Shown in pieces: positions 24,800 to 34,945 of a stretch of DNA of 64,000 nt (position 1 is the first letter of the stretch; each line of letters begins with the position of its first letter). The translations under genes and the position numbers were made by a program. The stretch is from contig CM055106.1 in assembly GCA_029204225.1 (NCBI GenBank), positions 44,119,003-44,183,002 of the forward strand, in the 5' to 3' direction. Below the pieces are notes generated by a model, which was not told the origin of the DNA, did no database searches, and saw nothing but the letters and a program-made list of their open reading frames with translations. This DNA comes from Diphasiastrum complanatum. Lineage: Eukaryota > Streptophyta > Lycopodiopsida > Lycopodiales > Lycopodiaceae.

Positions 24800-25345
24800 C
24801 ATGATCCACTAGAAAGCTCTTATCAGATATGTACAAGCCACTACAGACCTTTGTATCTGCTATGGTGATGGAGATCCATCCGATATCCATACTCTTCATG
24901 GATATACAGATGCAAATTGGGCAGGTGATCTTGACACCATAAAATCGACTTATGGGTATGTCTTTCTGCTCAACAATGGTCCAATATCATGGAACAGTCG
25001 AAAGCAAACCTCCATCGCAATGTCATCTACAGAATTAGAATACATTGTAGCCTCTCAAGCTACCAAAGGGGCAATCTGGTTGAGAAATTTATTGTCTGAC
25101 ATTGGTCTCAGACAATCTGCTCCAACAATGATACAGTGCGACAATCAAAGTGCTATTGCATTATCGATCAATCCTAGATTTCACTCTAGGAACAAGCACA
25201 TCGAGATTAAATACCACTACATAAAGAGCAAGATACTCAACAAGGAGGTAAGTTTGAAGTTTTGCAAAACCTAGTACATGGCAGCTGATATATTTACAAA
25301 AGGGTTAAATCATAAAGCACACAAGAATTTTTGTGCTATCTTCAA
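24800..25345 (+). pseudogene. Copia RNase H domain
   Basis: ALIRYVQATTDLCICY, GYTDANWAGDLD, SWNSRKQTSIAMSSTELEY, IQCDNQSAIALSINP, NKHIEIKYHYIKSK and MAADIFTKGL follow in order, the full copia RNase H pattern (first catalytic Asp in YTDANW). One TAG interrupts the frame after KFCKT. It is joined in the same orientation to the truncated integrase upstream. Confidence 0.85.
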
Positions 25346-25361
25346 TTTGATTAACACCATA

Positions 25362-25965
25362 TAACCCAAAAGCCAATGGACTTACAGAAAGAGCCAATGG
25401 AATTCTGTGCAAAATTTTGAGTAAAATTACAGAAACACAATATTCTGATTGGGATAAAAAACTTTCATCCATTTTATGGGCGTATAGAACTAATGAGAAA
25501 ATCACCACCAATCAGACACCATATTATCTGGTATATGGAATGCATCCCATATCAGCTATAGAGTTTGAGGTGCAAACGTTTTGAATTATTTATGAGGAAT
25601 GGATGGATGAAAATGATAGTTTATAGGAGCGAATGATAGCCTTAACAAAGTTAGAGGAAGATCGTCGCTTATCTCTGATTGAAACCGAAAGGGTGCATAG
25701 AAGAAAGAAGAAAAATTTTGATCAATCCATTTGAAAGGTCAAAATTAAACGTGGAGACTATGTTCTTCTATATGATAACAGACACATGCTATTTTTAGGG
25801 AAATTACATACTAGATGGATGAGACCTTATAAGGTGATCAAAGGTTTTAACAATGGATCTCTACAGTTAGCCAATCTCCAAGGTCATTTGCTTGATACTA
25901 GACTAAATCTGACAAATGCATGGGAGTTACCAAAATATGAATGTTTTTTCATAGAGTGTGTAAAT
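25362..25965 (+). pseudogene. Ty3/gypsy integrase C-terminal fragment
   Basis: The translation KANGLTERANGILCKIL, then LSSILWAYRTNEKITTNQTP and YYLVYGMHPISAIEFE, is the Ty3 integrase region around the catalytic Glu and the tail motif. It is followed by RHRRKKK-type basic residues and KLHTRWMRPYKVIKGFNNGS, a chromatin-distal tail like the GPY/F module. Stops occur at about 25,583, 25,624 and 25,732. It abuts the copia RNase H fragment within about 20 bp. Confidence 0.85.
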
Positions 25966-26382
25966 TTTTATTTTCGCAGTCCAATACTCAAAAATTTTGA
26001 TTTTGACTTTGCGAACTATGCAAAAGATTTTTGCGAACTGTGTGAACTTTTGCGAAACATTTGTTGTATTTTATTTTATTTGAATTTTATTTTATTTTAA
26101 TAATTTGGTAATATCTAAGGGACTAATTTACTTAATTCTTTTTTTACTTTCAATGCACAATGGTCACTTCCAATTAATGCTTGTCCTAGTCCATCGTCAT
26201 ACCATTAATAACACTCGTTCATTGCTCGATACTCTCACTCACTCACTTTCGCGTTCATGTTTTTGTTTTCTGCTTTCTTTTCTACACTTTCCCTTCACTA
26301 CGATCAAACGTCTTCGTTACCATCAAGCACTCTGATAGGTTTCATTCCATAGTTTTCCACGGATTGCTTTGAAGCTCTTCCA

Positions 26383-27050
26383 ATGGCTACAAGTGATACC
26401 ATTACTTTCAAGACTCACCCAGAACCCATACTGCCAGTGTTGCATCCTTTAGCAACAAGGGCTAGAATAGAAAGTCTGCTACAATTTGATCCATTTGTCA
26501 TACTATCTTAAGTATGTCATGAGTTGGTAAGGAATTTAGACAGGACCGAAGATGATCATATCTGCAATATAGTTCGTAATATTCCTATGATTATTACAGA
26601 AGATTTCTATTGCCAAGCCTTAGGATTACCGGTAGATGGTAGCATACCAATTACCAAAGCAGAATATATTAACCGAAGTGGAGCGATTCAAGAAGGAGCT
26701 TACCTTGAGAAGAGGGGCTATAGGTTATCCTACATTATAGACCCCAATTTGAAAAGCTTCGTTTGATTTGCCCTCTCTTCTATATTTTTGTCAAAACAAG
26801 AATATACAATATCTACAACCACCATGGGATATTTGCTCAAAGCCATTAATGGAGAACTTGTTGCTTTCGGACAGATTGCTTTTAAGCAATGCTGTAAGCT
26901 AATCAAAGGTAAGCAGTTCTCTAGATTAGGACTCTAGTTTGGAATACTGTGTTTGCTTGCTGGAATTAACTGCACAAGAAGCACACACCATTAGGATAGC
27001 TCTAGTACATCAGGAAGGTGAGCTTTCAATTGAAGATGCAGAATCCTAGA
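26383..27050 (+). pseudogene. Decayed ORF of unknown function downstream of Ty3 integrase
   Basis: From ATG 26,383 the translation reads MATSDTITFKTHPEPILP.., with stops at about 26,511 and 26,764, continuing in frame with NIPMIITEDFYCQALGLPVD, GYLLKAINGELVAFGQIAF and LVHQEGELSIEDAES. I do not recognise the family. Its position suggests an accessory 3' frame of the Ty3 element, or gag of a neighbouring one. Runs of sensible protein between few stops suggest recent loss. Confidence 0.5.
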
Positions 27051-27315
27051 TGCAGACTACGAAGACAAGTTTTGTGAGAGCATCATCCTTTGTGAAAATA
27101 GCATCATCATCAACATAGCACAATGTGGATTCCATTCATGAAGAAGTTCATGAAACATAGAGTGAACCTCTTGCAAGTCAACGAGAAGAGACACAATAGC
27201 GAGACGTTCATGAGCATCAAGAGCAAAAAATTTCTGACATCCAATAAGGGCGGAGGATGAAGCCAAAGCTGCGATGTTAGATGAAAGAACATACCGAAAA
27301 GTATGTGGTATTATT

Positions 27316-27862
27316 TGTGAAAGTACTATACTTTAGGACCATAAATGGATCTACAAAAGATCCACAAGAGTGAATGGATGCTTGCTTAACAATCTATCAA
27401 AAAACTAGACACAAAAAAGTTGATCTAGATTGACAAACAACAAGCATTAACAATCAAAACCATTGATGAACATTGAAATCTGAGCCCGCGGGTGTAATAT
27501 AGGTTGTATTACGGCCTTTAAGCTGAGAAACAAGTAGAAATTGATTTGGTTGCATTTGGATAACAAAAACTCAATGTACATAGTGAACTAGCTTGAGATT
27601 GCCAGTGAGCTCCAAAAATATTCTATCTTCTCACTACGAGAGCTTGGAATACATAGAAAATTCAACTTCCTTCTTGAAGTTAGGTGGATTTCCAATATGT
27701 AATAAGGAATTTACCTCACTCTTATTGCCCTAAAATGAAACCCTAGCCTAGATCCTAGAGTTATGCTTGGTAGGTAGCTAGTTGGTCAGATTTTCACCTT
27801 AAACTTAGGTGTAGGTCCTTTAAAGTAGGGATGACCACCAAATAGACATGACCAACTCTCTT
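27316..27862 (-). mobile_element. Family C LTR, copy 3, truncated
   Basis: The reverse complement matches 5,155-5,726 and 7,371-7,939 (AAAACTAGACACAAAAAAGT, ATTGATTTGGTTGCATTTGG). Like the copy at 5,155 it lacks the first ~130 bp. No primer site adjoins its 3' end, so it is a 3' or solo LTR. Confidence 0.8.
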
Positions 27863-27874
27863 GACTTGAGCTTG

Positions 27875-28567
27875 TCATGTTATTCTTGGAGTCCTCGGGC
27901 CTTGATCTTGCTCCTCCAAATGACTTGACTCCAAACCATCAATGAATTGAATAAGGTGTTGATCCAAAGATGCTTCTTCAAGTTTACAAATCTTTCGCTC
28001 TTGAAAGATCACATTTCCACCATTGACAACAACTTTGATGGAAAATAAGTAGATTCTACAATCTCTACTTGAAGAGCAAAACACTACCATTATTCCTATC
28101 ACTGAAATAGGATAATCTTTGGTCCTTACATTGGAATGATCATGCTCAAAGCCTGTGGACCCAAAGATTTCCAATACAAATGATGTTTCATCTTTTATGA
28201 CACTATTCAAACTATTACAAAAATAGTTATCCAATGCAATTGTTTTATCAACAAAAAATGGAGATTTGAAAGCATCAATTTTCATTGTCTTGTCATACAA
28301 AGTACTAAACATTATAGATCTTAAAGATAAGCAACAAGTCACTCCATGTCTACTAATACTATCCAAAAAGTATTCAAAGATAGTAGACTCTCCAATGCTC
28401 ACCATCCTTGCAAGATGCACAATTGGATGGACAATTTGCATGCAATTTGATGACTTGGCCATTGTCATTGAGGATTCCCTTGGAACTCTCATGATTTGAG
28501 GCTGATCCTCAAGATGTTCCTCCTTTTGATACTCCTCCTCAATGCAAGCAAGATCACACTTTGCCAA
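27875..28567 (-). pseudogene. Integrase-derived ORF, second copy, 230 codons
   Basis: An open frame strongly similar to 6,390-7,031, from SRHGVTC to DQGPRTPR, and directly followed by a family C LTR. Shared blocks include YFCNSLN.VIKDETSF, HDHSNVRTKDYPI, IGIMVVFCSSSRDCRIYLFS and FQE.KICKLEEA. It is diverged copia integrase tail without the catalytic Glu context. The N-terminal ~70 codons have no counterpart that I recognise. It has no internal stop. Confidence 0.55.
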
Positions 28568-28624
28568 GATCTCCTCTTTGTAGTGGAATTTGGCTTTTTG
28601 TTTCTATGTTTGTTTTGTTTTCAG

Positions 28625-29092
28625 GATCCTAAGCAAGCGACTACAGATCATAGATCATGACAGAATCAATCAAGAAGACGACACGACAAAGAAGAGGTGG
28701 AGAAGAGAACAATTTGTATTTTCTGTTTTTCATCTTCAGGTGAGTCGTTCAGTGTCTCACTCGTTGGCGGCCTGACACTCACCTCAGTCGATGTATTCTA
28801 CTCATTGGTAGACTTTCATGCACAACTCTACACTCTATCTTCCTCTCTTGTCCTCTCTGTTTTGTGTTAATCAAAATACGTATTTATCTCCACTATGAAT
28901 TTACAAGATAGTTTATTAGAGAATAACAAGACAAGTTAATGCTAATTAACTAGTTAGTTATTCTTTGTTATCGCTGCCTATTTCAACTGAGCGTGAAGTA
29001 CAATACACCACACTCGTCAAAAGCTGCCAGTTGACAGCACGAATTGTTTCATTTCATTTCGTGTCTTCCTCCACTGTGTTTTGTCACCTGGT
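28625..29092 (+). repeat. Dispersed repeat X, copy 2, truncated
   Basis: A diverged copy of 20,805-21,310. Its right end is cut off near 29,092, exactly where copia RT code begins; this is one breakpoint of the inversion proposed for the family A element. Confidence 0.75.
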
Positions 29093-29095
29093 CAT

Positions 29096-30471
29096 ATGGC
29101 ACCATCAACAAGCATAAAGCAAGATTATGTGCCAAAGGATTTGCTCAAATCCATGGTCTTGATTATGAGGAGACCTTTGCACCCGTTGCAAAGATGGTGA
29201 CAATAAGAATTCTTATTTCTCTTGCTTGTTTTTTCAAGTGGAAGGTGTTCCAATTAGATGTATCCAATGCTTTTCTAAATGGTTATCTTGAGGAGGAGAT
29301 CTATATGGAACAACCTCAAGGATTCATCAAGGATGAGTCCAAAGTGTGCTTGCTCTTCAAAAGTCTTTATGGACTCAAGCAAGCACCAAGATCATGGTAT
29401 TCAAGACTTAACTCTTTTCTTATCTCACTAGGATTTACTCTTAGTGACTATGATCCTTCCATGTATCTAAAGTTTGTTGATAGCAATATTGTCATTCTTC
29501 TAATTTATGTTGATGACATTATTCTTTGTGGAAGTTGTATCAAGCTAGTTGATGAAACCAAGCTAGCATTTGGATGTGAGTTTAAAATGCAAGATCTAGG
29601 AGAGATACATTACATCCTAGGCCTAGAAATTGATTTTTATGAAAATCATGTCTTTATATGCCAATCTAGATATGCTCACTCTATGTTGAAAAAATTCCAT
29701 ATGGAAAATTCTAAGAGCATAGATACTCCAATGGAGCAAATTGTAAAAGATCCTAATAAAGGTGATGAAAGATCCTTTGAGGACATCACACTTTTTAGGA
29801 GTCTTGTAGGCTCCTTGATTTGGCTTACCATTACTAGGCCCGATCTTAGTTTTTGTGTGCACAAATTGAGTCAATTTATGCAAGAACCTAAGATCCATCA
29901 TTGGAAGATGGCCAAGAGGATTCTAAGATATGTATCTTCATCTTGTGATTATGGTCTACTCTATAAAAGTGAAGATCTATCCATTATTGGCTACTTGGAT
30001 TCGGACTTTGCAAGTGACAAGATGGATCGAAAGTCTATTAGTGCATACACTATCTTTCTTGGAGGCAATCTAATATCTTGGCTTTCCAAAAAGCAAGATA
30101 CTATATCTCTCTCTTCATGTGAGGCCGAGTACAAAGCACTCACTACAACTACCTAAGAAGTGCTTTGGATCAAGAGGTTATTAATGGAACTAAAGTGCAT
30201 CAAGGAGGATGATCTACCAATGATCAAGTGTGATAACATCTCGGCCCAAGCTCTTGCCAATAATCCTATATTTCATGCAAGAAGCAAGCACATAGAAGTG
30301 GCACACCATTTTGTGAGAGAAAAGCTTATTGGAGGAGAAATCTATTTGGAGCATGTCAACTCGTCCTCTTGTATTGCCGATCTACTCACCAAGCCTTTGA
30401 GCAAAAGTGCTTTCATCAAGCATAGATCTAATCTTGGAGTTATATCAAGATCAATGCTCAAATCTTCATAG
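29096..30471 (+). pseudogene. Family A copia reverse transcriptase-RNase H (displaced 3' half)
   Basis: The frame picks up at GTINKHKARLCAKGFAQIHG and runs through [48 protein letters not shown], the RT active site LIYVDDIILCG (about 29,500), LGLEIDFYENH, and RNase H GYLDSDFASDKMDRKS, SLSSCEAEYKAL, NPIFHARSKHIEVAHHFV and LLTKPLSKSAFIKHRSN. The only stop is TAA at about 30,154, a single-base change from AAA (compare 51,484). Three-prime LTR follows 16 bp after the stop. It lacks gag, protease and integrase; those lie at 37,540-34,946 on the minus strand. Confidence 0.9.
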
Positions 30472-30486
30472 ATAATTTTTTAGGAG

Positions 30487-31223
30487 TGTGAAGAATTGAA
30501 AAAGATTATCTATGTTAGATATAGGGGTCTTATGTTTTTTACATCAAGCATCTAGGTGTAGGATGTTGATAGGAATAAATTTGGCATAGATGGCAAATTA
30601 TGCATTTCCACTTATAATGCCACTATTGAGCCAAAATAGAGTAAGAGGCTAAACACTTGCTAATTAGAGTGTAGACAAGTGTAAAGTTTTTGTTTGATGA
30701 ATTCCAAGAGGTCCAATAGGATATAGAGGTGGAACCTTGTGAGGTCTAATAGGAAATTGAGGTGTGCTTGAATATAGTCCAATAGAATTAAGAGGTGCAT
30801 AGATCAATGATCCAATAGGATCAAGAGGTGACAAAATGTGGTCCAATCATAGTTAAGCATAGTGGTAGCTCGTGGACCTACTAGTATCATTGTACTCCTC
30901 ATTTTGAAGTCAATTGATTTGGTGATTTCATGGATTTTGTGAGTTATTGGATTTCTAGCTTTCTCTCTCTACCCGAGAGCTCTTGATGCATTTTCTCTCT
31001 CTACCCGAGGAGAGCAGCTTGTTTTTACTTAGATTATTTTTTGAATACTTCCCACACGTGTGAGTGAGAGTTGGAAGTGATTGAATGCATGTAGTAGTGT
31101 GTTTTTGCCATATGATTCAAGATTGATCTTGAATCTCAATCTAGTCTTGATCTTGGTGCATCAACACACCTTAGGAGATCACAAGTACATGTAGTGGACA
31201 GTCCACACGTGTGAAATTTAACA
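30487..31223 (+). mobile_element. Family A 3' LTR, complete
   Basis: TGTGAAGAATTG...GAAATTTAACA, 737 bp. It differs from the inverted copy at 38,297-39,032 at only a handful of positions by eye (for example TATAATGCC/TGTAATGCC and GGTCTAAT/GGTCCAAT). It contains a 33-bp-spaced row of CCAAT boxes, two ctctctctacccgag units, and CACACGTGTG at about 31,063 and 31,203. The following AAAAC matches the flank of the other LTR and is read as the target-site duplication. Confidence 0.93.
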
Positions 31224-31259
31224 AAAACAGACAAGAGAATGGCACCCGACTTGTTGGAG

Positions 31260-31896
31260 TGTTGGATTTCTACCCTCTTCATCCCTATTCTCTGCTAATC
31301 TAGATCCATTCATTAAGTTGTTGTAAATATTTGTACAGTCACATTCTCTACAGAAATACACCTGTCTCTTAACAATCTACAGAAATACAAAGGAATTGCT
31401 GACAATATTACCCGATAGTTCGGCCATCTCTTGGTCCACCTTCTCTTATTCGGCTATCCTTGATTGTTCGGCCATACCCAATTGGTCGATCATCCTAGAC
31501 CATCTAGGCAGATTCTCTTATTCAGCCTTTCTTGAACAATCAGCCACAATTTGACTATCTGAAAATGAACAAGTACACACGTCACGACCGGACAAAATCA
31601 AATATTGTCTGGTGGCGATTGGCGACAGCATGTAGTGCCTTAACCTAATTGTAAACTATAGATTGACCATTCTTTTAAATTAGTTAGCCATGTGTATATA
31701 TCTAGCAACTTATCAGTTGCTCAGTTAGCTGAATCATCTAATTCATCGTGATCAATCGGTCGTTCAGAGTGCAATTGTAATGTTCTTTCTCTCTATTATC
31801 ACGGAGTATTGTCTCAGAAAAAATGTGTCTCTATCTACTTTTAGACTATATTTTCTACAAGACTAATCTATCAAAGTTCCAGTAATCTAGGTTACT
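31260..31896 (+). mobile_element. Family B LTR, copy 2
   Basis: TGTTGGATTTCTACCC... ending near GGTTACTACA, collinear with 22,247-22,870. It is followed directly by the C-terminal part of copia integrase, so gag, protease and most of the integrase between them are gone. Confidence 0.75.
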
Positions 31897-31929
31897 ACAA
31901 AGTGATTGCTACAAAAGCTAGAGCCAACG

Positions 31930-33430
31930 GGAATTGACTCTACAAATTGAATGCGATATCTTTTACTCAAGCTATTTACGAGTATTTGGTTGTGATGCTT
32001 ATGCTCATGTGCTTGATGAAAAATGAAAAAAACTGGATGCAAAAGCTGTTAAGTGTATTTTCCTTGGATATGATGAAAAAGCCAAGGCATACAGGATGTA
32101 TGACACAAATACACAAAAGATCATGATTTTCAGAGATGCTACTTTTGATAAGTTGGGTCAAAATGACCAAATGAAATTGACAATTGATTCCTTTGATGAT
32201 AAAGACAAAGTAAAGGTGAAGAAAGAGTTGATGTCGATATGGAAGAGCCAATGGAAAAAGACAGGGTTAATAATGAGACTCGTAGGAGAGTGCCTAAGTG
32301 GTACTTGTTAGTGATATATTTAGAGCAACCTCAAGGGTTTGTTGAGCCAAGGAGAGATCATTTGGTTTGTAAACTCAACAAAGCCATATGTGGATTGAAG
32401 CAAATGCCACCAGCATGGTACTCTTGCATTTATGAACACTTCAAGTGAAGGGGAATGGTAAAGAGTGATGCTGATCCTAATCTTTACATTCTTAGGCAAA
32501 ACTCACATATAGTGTTTGTTGTCCTCTATGTCGATGATTTGATTATTATAGGAAGTAATATGGGCTTAATTGATGAAATCAAATCATACCTTTCCAATAC
32601 CTTTGATATGAGCGATTTAGGGTTGATACATTATTGTCTTGGTATTGAAGTTTGGCAAAAGGAAGACATTGTTATTCGTACGCAAAGCAAGTATGCACAT
32701 GATCTATTATATAAGTTCAATATGCAGGATTGCAAGTCACTAAGTACTCCAATGGAGGCCAATACCAAACTTGCTACATTGGATAAAGCTGAGAAAGTTG
32801 ATGCATACTTATATAGGCAATTAGTGAGCAATTTAATCTATTTGACACACACACGTCCTGATATTGCTTATGTTGTTGGTGTGGTAAGTCAAATTATGTA
32901 AGAATCTAGTCAAACTCACTAGAAAGCTGCTAATTGTATTTTGAGATATGTTTGAGGCACGTTAATTTTTGGCTTGAAGTATGATCAGTCTGAAGCCCTA
33001 ATGTTGGTAGGTTATACAGATGCTGATTGGACAGGAAATATTGATGATAGATGATCGACCAGCAGTCATACATTTAGCTATGGTATAGTTGCTATTTCTT
33101 GGAGCAGCAAGAAACAACCTACAATAGCCTTATCTTCGACGAAAGTTGAGTATCTTGCACTTAGCAATGCTACACAAGAGATAATATGGCTGCAAAGACT
33201 GCTTACTGATTTGGGTCAATCATAGGTGGATGCTACAACTGTATATTGCGACAACAAAAGCTATATCCATCTTGCCAGAAACCCAATTCTACATGCTCGA
33301 ACAAAATATATCGAGATATATCATCATTTTGTTTGAGAGAAAATAATTGATGGCGCCATTGATCTAGTTTTTTGTAAATCTGAAGACCAAGTGGCTGATA
33401 TTCTTACTAAGTCCTTAGGTAAATGTAAAT
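31930..33430 (+). pseudogene. Degenerate copia integrase tail-RT-RNase H
   Basis: FGCDAYAHVLDEK (31,985), [20 protein letters not shown] (32,065), RT: YLEQPQGFVEP, GLKQMPPAWY, VVLYVDDLIIIGS (32,520-32,560), DLGLIHYCLGIEVW, QLVSNLIYLTHTRPDIAYVV. RNase H: GYTDADWTGN (33,011), SWSSKKQPTIALSSTKVEYL, YCDNKSYIHLARNPILHART, QVADILTKSLG (33,390). Stops and frameshifts, including loss of the RT N-terminal half between 32,260 and 32,310, make it inactive. It is a different copia lineage from family A. Confidence 0.88.
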
Positions 33431-33439
33431 TTGAGAACC

Positions 33440-34945
33440 CCCATAGTAGCAAAAAGTCGAAGATCAACCCGACGAAGAAGAAACATTCGACCAACGACAA
33501 ATCGAACCCATGAGAAGATCGACAAGACAAAGAAGACCTCCAGAATGATACACTGACAACCTTCAATGGAGCAAAGAAATAGAGTTCGAATACTGCAACT
33601 TCATTGAAGAGCTAGCAATATATTAAGAAGCTATCCAAAGTCTAGAAGGTGAATTATGGAAGCAGACAATGTCAGAAAAATTGAATCAATGAGGCAAAAT
33701 GAAGCATAGACACTAGAGCCACTGCCTGAAAATAAAAAGATCGTCGATTGTAAATGGGTCTACAAAAGAAAAATCAAGTCAGATGGCACTATCAGATGAT
33801 ACAAGACAAGGCTTGTCGTGAAAGGCTACACACAAAGATACAACGTCGATTACTTCGATACGTATTCGCCAATGGTGAAAATGGCAAGCATTTGACTGCT
33901 CCTTACATACGTAACCCAATACAATCTGAAAATTCATCAGATTGATGTAAAGATAGTCTTTCTCCATGGAGATCTAAAGGCAAAAATCTTCATGAAGCAG
34001 CCTAAGGATTCGAAGACCCCGACAATTGAAAATATGTTTGTTGGTTGCAACGATGCATTTATGGTCTAAAACATGCATCACGATCTTGGTATAAGAAGAT
34101 CGATGGTCTTCTGAAGTCCCTACACAACCAGACTATAATGTTTATATAAAAAAAGTAGGAAGAAATTTTGTAATTCTGACTATATTTATAGATGACTCCC
34201 TAATAATAGGAAACTTCTTGATGCTAATCAAGAAAAAGAAGAGTCAAATTTTCATAAGTTATGAGATCATAGATCTAGGAGAAGCAACAAAATGCCTTGG
34301 GCTGGAAATCACAAGAAATTGAATGAGAATATAAATGCATCTGAGCCAGTCAGAGTACGCCCAGAAAGTGATGAAGTAGTACCAAATGATGGACTACAAA
34401 GAAAAAGCCACACCAATGATAGTTGGAGCCAGACTAATGAAACAGGATTGCCCGAATACAGATGATGAGAGATAGAAAATGGAAGGTATACCCTACCAAA
34501 ATCTGATCGGTAGTCTGATGTACCTCACAATTTATACCAGACCCGATTTGGCCTTCTCTGTCTATGCTTTAAGCCAATTTTTTTTTAATCTTGGCATGGC
34601 ACATTGGCAAATGGTGAAGCGAATCCTGCAATATCTGATGTATATCCAAAACATGGGATTAACTACAAAGTAGACAAAGGCAAAGGATTCGAACTGCAAC
34701 ACTACAATGATGCAAGTTGGGTGAGCTGCAAAGATGACAGCAAGTCCCTGACAGGAGGATGCTTGATTGTGTGTGGAGAAGCAATCAACTGGACATGCAA
34801 GAAGAAAACCTTGGTGGCTCAATCCTCATGCGAAGCTGAATATGTCACAGCTTCAAAGATGGTGAACGAGGTAGTATGGTTGCAAATGATGCTGGAAGCA
34901 GTTGGCATACCACAAAGAGAACCATGCACGATGAAACTTGATCCG
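33440..34945 (+). pseudogene. Degenerate copia linker-RT-RNase H, another lineage
   Basis: Integrase-RT linker RRSTRQRRPPEWYTDNL (33,512), then DCKWVYKRKIKSDGTI (33,748), [40 protein letters not shown], then heavily frameshifted RT to SLMYLTIYTRPDLAFSVYAL (34,510), and RNase H HYNDASWVSCKDD, LTGGCLIV, CKKKTLVAQSSCEAEYVTAS (34,700-34,860) and EVVWLQMMLEAVG. It is cut off at about 34,945, where minus-strand family A code begins. Confidence 0.85.

Noticed and set aside
29096-31223. Simple 5'-truncated insertion explaining the family A 3' half
   Set aside because: LTR elements do not normally insert 5'-truncated, and the missing 5' half with a matching breakpoint and matching AAAAC flank lies 4 kb away in inverted orientation.
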